In this document: positions 1 to 9,800 of the stretch, piece after piece
How positions within the stretch are numbered: position 1 is the first letter of the stretch
Layout: each line of letters begins with the position of its first letter
NCBI GenBank assembly: GCA_028565635.1
Contig: JAOXYB010042582.1
Span: forward strand, 1-12,773
Length of the DNA: 12,773 nucleotides
DNA from: Phoronis ovalis
Taxonomy: Eukaryota; Phoronida; Phoronidae
Reading direction: 5' to 3'
The notes under the pieces: model-generated
What the model saw: only the letters and a program-made list of their open reading frames with translations
Databases searched by the model: none
Told to the model about the DNA's origin: nothing
Position numbers and translations under genes: made by a program

Positions 1-606
1 TGCTCATTGTTTACATTGCCACGCCAAGGACTATAACAATGCTGCATATCCTATAAGGATAGGATAAGCAGCAAAAAGTTTAAATCAAGTTTCCTCCTAA
101 TGACTCGATGGTCCGAATTGGAATTGGATTTTACTTCTCTTTTGTTATAGTAATAAAAGTGTGATGACATGCAGGCAAGAGGTCATTTACTTAATTGGCA
201 TGCAATAATTATAAAAGCAAAGAGTTTGATGCGAAATTTAACTTATTTTTTTTGCTTCTATGAGATATTAAAAGGGTAAGTAGATCTGCGCATGTCTTGG
301 ATCATGTCGAACTAAATATGGTTACAAAGTGAACTTCGATTCTTGATTACTGTTTCTTCATAATAATGAACATTCATTATTTACAAGAGGCTGGTAAAAT
401 GATATTTATACACTAAAAGTTGCTAACATTTCTCGAAACATTTTGTATAATTTAAACCATTTGATTTGGACTTGGTGAGAGACATTACCAGTACCCCTGG
501 TGCCAACATCGAGTTGGAAGCATTTTGACCAGGAAAAGTCAAAAAACTATAATAACAAAGAGCAGATCTTACATATTATTAATAAAAGATTTTTTTTTAA
601 ACTTAC
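1..606 (-). other. DLG5 intron 10 (5' part), no confident exon
   Basis: AT-rich noncoding sequence following the exon 10 donor. I looked for the start of PDZ3 on the minus strand and found no open, phase-compatible exon with good splice sites and family similarity. Weak candidates near 485-545 and 14-30 are listed as rejected. A short T-rich run at 589-599 is the only low-complexity tract noted. Confidence 0.6.
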
Positions 607-856
607 AGGAAATGATGGGCTAGGGGCCACTTGAAACTGTCCATCTTTTGAATGAAGGTAGTAGGGAGTTGAATCTGTGTCCATTTCAGGAATAGAACTT
701 TGTATGGAGCTTCCTCTACTAAAGCTTCCTGTACCATTCGGACTGTGTCTGTTGACTGCAGGCGCACGATCTGAAGGTGATACAGGCTGGCTTCTGGCCT
801 GATAATAGGATGTCGCTTGGTTCGCACGCACTTGAGAATGCTGCTGCGTACTACCG
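607..856 (-). CDS. DLG5: DLG5 coding exon 10: linker toward PDZ3
   Basis: The acceptor is TATTTGGTTTTAG (AG at 858-857). The first base C completes AGC (Ser) with the AG of exon 9. The donor is TTTCCT|GTAAGT in phase 0. The exon encodes 83 codons of polar, low-complexity sequence beginning GSTQQHSQVRANQATSYY, with VSPSD, RHSPNGTGSFSRGSS, IPEMDTDSTPYYLHSKDG and QVAPSPSFP. Vertebrate DLG5 has a similar disordered segment before PDZ3. There is little residue-level conservation to lean on, so the call rests on the open frame, splice signals and phase. The next exon lies left of this window or unrecognised in 1-606. Confidence 0.85.
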
Positions 857-3800
857 CTAAAACCAAATAAATATCGCACAAAAGTAGAACTACGAAAGTT
901 ACATCAATTTTGTAAAACTGAATATTATAATAGTAATAATGAGTTGGCAAACAAACAGTTTGAAGTTTCTTATTAAGGGGTAATATTCATACAATTACCT
1001 TTTTATTACAAACAAGGCAGTACAAGTTACAATTCATGCCAAAACAAAAAGCTATCAAGTAAACAAAATAGAACATACCCCAATATTTTGTAACAAGTTT
1101 AAAGAAAAATTTCAAAGTCACCATGATGCCACAAAACCAGTAATGCACTGACCCAGGGGTATGAAACTTCAAAAGTTGGGGCTTAATGGTGAACAAAGGC
1201 AGAACTACCGAAGATATGGCAAGCTTTGTTTGTAGTATGCTTTATATTATCATGTTCTGTAATTGACTTGTTTACCAAATCTTCACGAAGATTTTTATAA
1301 TGAGCCCTTACCTGGGAGTATAACGAGATCCTGGTGACCTAACATGACTCATTCGTTGTCCTGGAGATTGAAAAGGCTTATTCCCATCTCTATTAAACCT
1401 GTTTTCAGGATATCCACCATAGCCTGTATGTCCTTGTGCATGATTATTTACATTGTATGAAGGTTCAAGATCTAAATAAGTTGGCTTTTGAGCTGATGGT
1501 GTACTTGCTCTTTGATTAACATGATGCCTTCTAGGTCCATGTCGTTTAGGATTTGGCCGAGCATAATATTGTTTAACAATGTCCATATCTCTTTGTGATA
1601 CAACACTTAAGTCTATTGTTGGATCTGGTGTGGATGCTGCCGAATGATGAGATCGGTGCTCATAATTTAATGAACTGTCGGTAGAATTGGTCTTGTGAAA
1701 ACTGTTGTAACTAGTACTAGGTGTGCTTAGCCCACTACTGGCTGACTGTTTGCTGGTACTACAACTTGAAACATAATTACTATTGCTGGTACTGGTCTGT
1801 TGGCCACTTGGACTATATACAGAGAATTTGTTAGAAATGTCTGAATTCTGTGGACTGTGTCTTATGGATGCAGCAAATGATGAACCTGTTCTTTCAGGTG
1901 GAGCAGGAGGCACTCGAGAATACGTCGAGGGTGATTTATAATCTGTTACATTTTTGTTTTCAACAGTAAACTGTGGTATTCCTGGGCGAGACTTTTTCTT
2001 AGACTGTACAGCAACAACTGTGCCAACATTTGAATAATCACATTCTGGTCTACGATATCTAGGCCAAGTACTTCCTAGTTCTTCCCTCACCTTTTCTTTT
2101 TGACTTCCATCCTGCTGGTCACATTGAGAATAATGAGGATCAATAACATTGTTCAGCTCATTTAACACTGCTTGTTCAGAGATAGAGTTTTGCGTGTCGC
2201 TTTTTGTCATTATTTCATTCGCGGATTTATGATCACTGTTGCCTTCTCGTATTTTATGCTGAGACTTTCCTGTACCAAACCCACTAAAGAGTTTGATTTT
2301 ATCTAAGAATACTTCATAGCGTGACTTCTGTTCTAAGTGCATTGCATCCTGTTTCTTGCCTTGCCGCTTTCTCGGTGCCAAGCCAGGACTATCAACACTA
2401 GTATCTGTCTGAGAGCCGCTCGATACCATCGCCTTAAAACAAGACTTACTACTGTCCATTTCATTAGCCCATGGCCTAGCTCTTAATGGTGCTCGTGAGC
2501 CAGGATTTTCATCGGCAATACCTTCTATAAGGTTGGCACTACCAGAATCATTAAAGCTTCCATGTGGAGCAGGAGAGCTGGAGGTTGGGAGGAATTTGGA
2601 AACTTGCAGTATCACATGTTCACCACTATCTTCAATCATTTTCATGACCTCCTTGTGATTTTTATTCTCCACAACACGACCATTAATCTACAAATACACA
2701 CAGATCAGTTTAGGTTGACTGTTAATGTAAGACTATTTGACAAATAATATTTCATTGCAACCACTTACTTTGTAGAAGTTGAAATAACTTTGTGACAGAG
2801 TTGAAAGCTCTGAAAACAATCAGATATACTTAAAACCAATACAAAGTTCTCTATTTTAACATTGGTATTCTTAAATCCTTTATGAAATATTAACCCATAT
2901 ACGATTGAACCAGTCTAATATGGCAGACACCCGATGAAATTAACTCACACTTAAGACCCTGTCACCAACAGCCAAATTTGCTTCTTTAGCAGCAGCTGAT
3001 CCCTGCAACAACTTGCTGATGTACAAACCATTCTCAACAATTATGCCAGCATCTGAAACAACAATATAGTCTTCTCATGCAAGGCTGTTCCAGCTCCCCC
3101 CCCCCCCCAATACAACACAGGCAAACCAAGCCCAACATTCAATAGAAATTATGACAAATCTCCAAAATTAAAAATAAGTGCTAATATTTAGAGTTTTTCC
3201 AGTTGATGTCTTATAGTAATATATAAATAAATAAATCTACTTAATAATTTGTTTTCATAAAATATTGCTTTCTGAATTTTTAAAGTCAGATTAATGTTTA
3301 ATAAATAACAAATGGGTTATGTGGGCTATACTAAATTTTCCGAACACAAAGAGAGACGACAACGAGGCTATGAAACCACCCCACATAGTAAGACACCAAT
3401 CATTCATTAACACAAATTATATTTTATATAAATTCACAATAAACTTTTATTTATAATGTTAACTGAATTATAATTTGCACATTTATATAAACAGGAAATA
3501 GAGGGTTTTTGAACTAATACAACAGAAGTGAGAAGACTCTTTATAAGTCTTCAAAGGCAATTTGGTAACAACATTTTAACAGACAAGTAAACAGAATGGC
3601 TTTCTGCAGTATTGGATATGTAAAATCTTGAAAATGTGTGCATGATTTGATGTCGTTAATAGTCCAAAAACAATATAGAATTTCCTTGACGTCAAAAAGT
3701 TTTTAACAATGTGGCTTCGGCAAACAAAATTGCAGCTTCTAATGGAAATGAAACAGTGGAAGCTGTCTCTCGAAAGAATGGGAATCTTATTTCATGCAAA

Positions 3801-6800
3801 GAGGCATAACAAAATAAATACAGTACAGACTGAGGACTGCACAAAGGTATTCTATCATGAATTCAATCTCAACTTTGGTAGGTTGTATTTTCTAACATAA
3901 ACGCTTACCTTGATCACCAGAGAGATTCAATTGAATAGCATGGGTGGCCCTTGCTGACGACTTCCTTCGTCTAACAACCTAAATGATTAAACAATTTCAA
4001 GTAGTAAAATGAAACTATAAGTTATATTTATACTATAAAATTGAAGAAAAATTCTTATTTAAGAGTTAAGGATAGAAGACACCAACACAGTACTGATAAT
4101 ATGTCATGTTTATTTAATGAACGGTTTGTTTGAAATTCATGGTAACTTACCATATTCAGTACCCCATTTGTATTTTTTACAGCCTGCAGAGCTATTTTTT
4201 TGTCTACATTTGTCACATCTACACTATTAACGGTCAATAACTGATCATTCACTCTGCAATATAAAATGTACCAATCACAACCACTATAAAATCATGAAAC
4301 AGATAGTAAAGTAGTCAAGCTGCAACTTATGTATTATATCAACAAATCATCAGAGCAAAAAGAAATGGCAACATGTACGACACAGTATTAAAATTAACTG
4401 ACAGGGCAAACTACAAAGTATTAAGATGGAAGTTAAAACAGGATAACAAATGAGATGCTTTCATGGCAGCAGACATTACTGGGTCACTGCCATCTTACAA
4501 AATGCATAAATATTTTACACGTAAGGTGAAATTTGATTGTCTTACAGTAGCGACATTAATTTGTTGTTTTACTGAAAGCTCATAAGCGATATCTAGCTGA
4601 GAAAACACTATTCAAAGTCTCTCATGCATGAAATTAACTGATCTTGAAATGTAGAGTCAGATGTGGGATTGTTCTGGAACCTACACAGTCAATTTTACAC
4701 GCAAGAAATTAACCTACTTAAGTTTATTATCTGCCACACTGCCCTTGCTGATGTTACTGACAAAAATGGAGTAGTCATTTGGAAACTGAGGGTCATCTTT
4801 TCCACCCACAAGTTCAAAGCCAAGGTCATCCTCCGTTCTTCCACCCTGCAGAAAATAGTGTGTACATTTATTCCTCATAAATTAAGGCAATACTAAATAA
4901 AAAAATAACTAAACAGAAAACGTTGATCAATTTTGAACACTTTTTAAAAAAAGGAATTTACAGAAGTGAATTTCTTTTTGTGGTGTTAGTGACAGTGCAT
5001 CCAAATTTTGGCATTTAAAAAAAATAATTTTATGCACTGTAGCAATGAGCAGTACAAACTGGACATATAAATTAAGGAGCTTCTGTGTTAATTACGAACC
5101 AAGTCAAACTTAAGTGTTTCTGTTTCCCACTCTTGTAAGTCGGCATCAATTGCAGAGTCTCTGCTATGGTTGTGACCCACATGATTTAACTGTTGTTTTC
5201 GATTTTCTTTTTCAATAAGAGCTTCATACTTGTCCCTAAAATAGAGAAAGTTAGCTTTATACTGGTACAAAACAGTTTCTTACAATTTATAAGGGTGCTT
5301 ACATAATTTGGTCAAGATTAATGATCTGAATTCAAACAAGAGAATGAGTTCCGGTCACAAAACTGCAACTGTAGAGACAAGCAATAACAAAAATTCGATG
5401 AGCAATCCAAACACTAGTCCATATTGGCACTTATTTATATTGTTGTCTTCATTTCTTTTTTGAATATTATTGTTTTCATTTTTACAATTTCCAATTTGTT
5501 ATTTTAAAGCCAATTAATTATGCTGAAAATATTAAGGCGGCAACAGCGGGTATTCTGCTCATCTTTTAAATGATGAACAATTTAACTTCACACATTACCA
5601 ATAACACTGCCAGAGCACTCTCTATGGTTTAGATAATTGTAGTGAAGTTTAACTCTCTCGTAGCTTACTTGTAATCTTTAAGTTCTTTGGTTGCTTCATT
5701 CTTTAACCTTTTTAGTTCATCAGAATCTCTCAGAGCTTCGGTTAATTCATTTACTTTCAAATCGCGTTCTTGTCGTAAGTTGTCACATGCCTTTCGCCAC
5801 GAGTCCCTTTCCATTAAAGTTGTTTCTCGTTCTTTAAATGCCCACTCTCGTTGAGCCTTGGATTCATTGGTTTCATGCAAGGCATCTAAAAAGAGTAAAT
5901 ATATTGAGGTGTACACATATTTCAACCTATGCTTTAGTAATTAAAATGAAGAGATAGAGAAATAAAAGTAAACATTTAAATTTACATAACTTTACAAATC
6001 CTGACTGGTCACGTCACTTGATAAAACGCCACTTCTGGAAAAACAACCATGTTTTCAGAAATTTAATTTTCGAAAAAATATAAGTTCAGCTACTCACCTT
6101 CAAACGAGACTTTGCAGAAATGAGATTTACAAATACATCTACATAACGAAGCTTCATAAAATTTTGCTTTGGTCGAAAGTTATGAATTCTCAATATTTAA
6201 GAATCAGGTCACCTTTAAACTTGAAAATTTATAACTTTTAAATAAAGCAAACTTTAAAAATCCGAGGCTCCCTTTTGTAGTCCTGTGTGTAAAGATAATT
6301 TATGCCAAGTTTCAGTTTGGTTGGTGCAGGTGTTTGTGTCTTAATTTTCTTTAAAAATAAAATGTGAAAAATATTTTTTTTTTCCAAAATGGCCATTTAT
6401 CAGGTTTTATCAATCTTTTGTCTTAAATAAACTAGAGCATAACCTTCGAAAAAATAAATACTTTTATCTCGATTTTGCTCATGAATATTAATGAAGAAAC
6501 CTATAGTCAAATAGATCTGTAAGCGTTATATAGAGGGTTATATTTTTCAATCTTTTCACATTAAAATTTGTACGTAAGTAAAACTTTTTTTTTTGCCACA
6601 AGAAACTATTTTTTAGTTGCTTTAGTTTGTACATCTATAATGGCTAAAAAATAAAATTCCAATTTATTTTCTATCATCTACTAATTAAGAAATGCATGGT
6701 TCTCCTTGGTAATCCATGCATTTCTTAACAATATTTCAGCTACTAATTGGAGCTATTTCCTTACTTCATTTGTATTTTTGATTGCATTTTAGATTCAATG

Positions 6801-9800
6801 ATTACTTATATAACACAATATCAAAATCAAAGAAAATGATGTTATGAACAAAATATTACCAACATCACTGTAAAGTTTGTATTTTTGATCGCATTTTGAG
6901 ATTCAATGATTACTAATATAACACAATGTTAAAATCAAAATTTCCACATACCACTTAATTCTTGCTGTAGTTTTTCTATTTCTTTTTTCAAGGTCTCAAT
7001 CTCTGTAGCATAATCTTTATTCTCGTCTGCTTTTTCTTGCTGCGACTTCTCGTATAAAATTCTATCTCTCTGTTCTAATGCTTCCAATCTTTCTCGTCGA
7101 GCAGTATCACGCTCTTGAATTAACATTTCAAAATCCTTACAAAACTCATCTCTTTCTTTTTGTATATCTTCCCGTGCATTGATGGCATCTCCATAAAAGT
7201 CTCGGAGATTATTAATTTCCTTCACTGCATGGTCTCTATCTGTAAGCACAGACACAAGTTCTCGTCTTATACGATCTAATTCTTTTTGAATAGTTTTTTT
7301 CTCATTCTCCGAGGTTTGATTTTTCTTCATCATTTCCGTTAACCTATCTTGTAGCTGGTCAGTTTCTTTCAGTACTGCGTCCCTTTCTGACATAATTACT
7401 TTGTACTCACTAACTGCAGCATTACGTTCGTCTTTGACCCTTCTCAAGTCGTGTTCAATGCTCTGAAACTGCAATAACTGTTTGTGCTCTTTCTCTAACT
7501 CATCTTTTATCGTCTGCTTTTCTCGGGACATTTCAGAACATTGATGAATCACTCCCCGACAATGTTGTTGCAATAAACCATGTTCTCTGGCTAACTCTTC
7601 GTTCTTTTTAACAAGCTGCTCATTTTTCTCTTGTACAACTTCCAATTTAACATTGAGATCAGCATAACGTTTCCTAATTAAGTCACACTCCTTACGAGTC
7701 GCTTCATATTTATCAAGAGCTGTATCATACATTTTGTTTAAAACTTCATTAGAACCACTTTCATTAATAGCTTGCCTTTGATGTTGTAATAACTCTGCCA
7801 TCTCCTGTTTGTCTTCATCCCGCAGTTTCTGTAATTCGTGCACTTCCTGCTCCAATCGTTTCTTTTCTGCGATAGATTCACTAAGCTGTGCTCTTATTGC
7901 ATGTAAGTCTCCATGCTCCAACTGTTCAAGACGTTTTCTATATCTGTTAGCATCACGAACTGCTTTATCACATTTTTCCATTGCATCTTTGTATTTCTGA
8001 TTCAGATCTTGCAACTGTCTCATGGCATCCTCAAAGTGCTCTTTTAAACGGTCATAATCCCTATATGAATGTTTTCGATTATCTACTCTCATAGGTATTT
8101 TGTAAGATTCCATTTTTGGATGAATTTTATGATGTTCTTCCCGCGGGTTAGTCGAACTCAGTTCTGCATGCAATGTACTCATTGTGTTCTGTGGGGTTAG
8201 ATCATACTCATGCACTGGTATATGGCGTGTATATGTCGTTGGCACATTTGGACAATTATTGTCGTCATCCTCTGAAACATAGAAACATTACACTAATATT
8301 AAATATGACTACCAGGACCCGTTATTGCTTGTGCCACCTTTGTCTGAACCATTTCCTCTATTATCCACAATACATTTAACTTGTTAAATTTTTTTTACTA
8401 ACTTCATACCTACGCTTTTAGGCACAACTGAAAATAATTATATAAAATGACACTGACAAAATATTATCATTTGCCTCTTTTTTATTATAAAGATGCAGGT
8501 TTCATGAAAATGAGTCTTAGCACTTTCAATTACATTCAGTGCTCTGAAATCCATTAGTCTCCAGAAACTCAAAAGTAATTGCAGAATTACATATTACTAA
8601 TCCAATATCAATCTGTTAGTATTATTCATGGATCCTCTTCATCAAGACATGCTCCTACCAATAATAAATAACCTGAATTTTGATGTCTGATATAATCATT
8701 TATCAGATATATGATTAATCCCCAAAGAAAAACATTTTTAATATAACAGACATGTTAAGAATACAGAAAATTTAGTCATTAATATTTAACACTATAATAA
8801 CTGAATAAGACAAGCAATTAATTCTACTTAACTACCAGACAAATCTATCTGTTGTCTCACTGGTAATATGTGACAGACTGTTTTCAAATTTACTAATTTA
8901 TCAAATTACAATGTAGATCTCACAGAATCAGCAATTCATAACTGATACAAAATAAATGATAACAAAGAAAGGCACGAGACGGTTCGAACTTATTCCAATA
9001 TTAATAGAAGGATATTTTCATAGATTAAAACTGACTATTAAATACAAAAGTAAAGTTGAATTTGCATATAATGAAAGCTGCTATATTTTAACATAGATTA
9101 AGGTGGCAAACCAAAAATACAGATAAGTTTTCTTAAGTTGAATAAAATGCAAGGAGCCAACGTATTTCTACAAAAGACTTAAATTATTCCCAAACCTTCC
9201 TACTTTTTTTTCTAATTGAGGTCAATCTAAAATGGCCATGAATTATACCCTGAGGTTGACCCAACCCAAAGGTGCTTCAAGAATAACCTTCACCAGAAAT
9301 ATAGCAGACTATGGAATAAAAAACAAAGGAGGGCTGCAATTGCTAGTAACCATGTACACTGGACAGAACAGTACTATTAAAAGTATCAGCAGTATTTGTT
9401 AACAATGTTGAAATTGAATTCTAGGAAATGAAATTCTGTGCACACTATTAACTTCATTGTAATATATGGAGATTAGGCAATATTATATTCACATACCTCA
9501 CAATCATGCCCCTTGTGTACAATCATCATAACAAATATGATCTTACCCTTAATTGTTATGAAAAAAAAGGATGAAAAACAAAGTTGTATACATTGTTTCA
9601 TTTTGTGCTTTTAAATGTTTAAACATAGAAAAACTATCTTTATTTCCCTTCATGCTCTTGAAATTTGTAAAACTTGACAAAATATTGCAACAATATATTC
9701 CGTTTTGTCTATCTCACCCAGGGATCTCACCTTACATAAAATTTTTGAGCCAAATGAAAATTATTGCCTAGAAATCATTGTACCTAATTAATTGTACTGC

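Larger units (their letters stand above)
5886..6951 (-). other. DLG5 intron 2, repeat-bearing
   Basis: A 1,066-nt intron with donor GTATGT and acceptor CTCTTTTTAG. The part nearest exon 2 carries a ~64-bp imperfect direct repeat (6769-6939) and a perfect 15-bp inverted repeat (6685-6728). The middle (about 5990-6660) reads like decayed interspersed repeat, for instance the phrase TATGCCAAGTTTCAGTTTGG at about 6301-6320, a style common in old insect transposon remnants. No transposase frame is visible and I cannot define its ends. Confidence 0.75.

Noticed and set aside
14-30. Minus-strand string reading LGVAM after TTGTTATAG, similar to the LGISI start of DLG5 PDZ3
   Set aside because: It is followed at once by TAA in frame. 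The only rescue is a 16-nt microexon ending at GTAAAC, and the preceding residues expected for PDZ3 are absent. Chance is more likely.
485-560. Possible exon after TTGTTATTATAG on the minus strand
   Set aside because: In the phase required by exon 10 it reads FFDFSWSKCF.., with no resemblance to DLG5. A more plausible-looking frame (FPGQNASNS) does not fit the phase.
987-1196. 69-codon open frame on the minus strand
   Set aside because: It lies within intron 9, is hydrophobic with many Cys/Phe/Tyr typical of translated AT-rich DNA, and matches no known family.
4663-4896. 77-codon open frame on the plus strand
   Set aside because: It overlaps exon 5 antisense and the flanking introns, with no domain or family resemblance.
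7809-8000. 63-codon open frame on the plus strand, Ser/Cys-rich
   Set aside because: It is the antisense shadow of the coiled-coil exon, where Glu/Lys/Leu codons read as Ser/Phe/Leu on the other strand.
8219-8245. GTG or downstream ATG as the start of the coiled-coil protein
   Set aside because: The frame stays open upstream through DDDNNCPN to a good acceptor at 8273-8272, and a phase-matching exon with a strong ATG exists at 9900-9960.
9571-9771. 66-codon plus-strand frame in intron 1
   Set aside because: The composition (Lys, Phe, Leu, Ile) is that of random AT-rich DNA, and no supporting signals are present.
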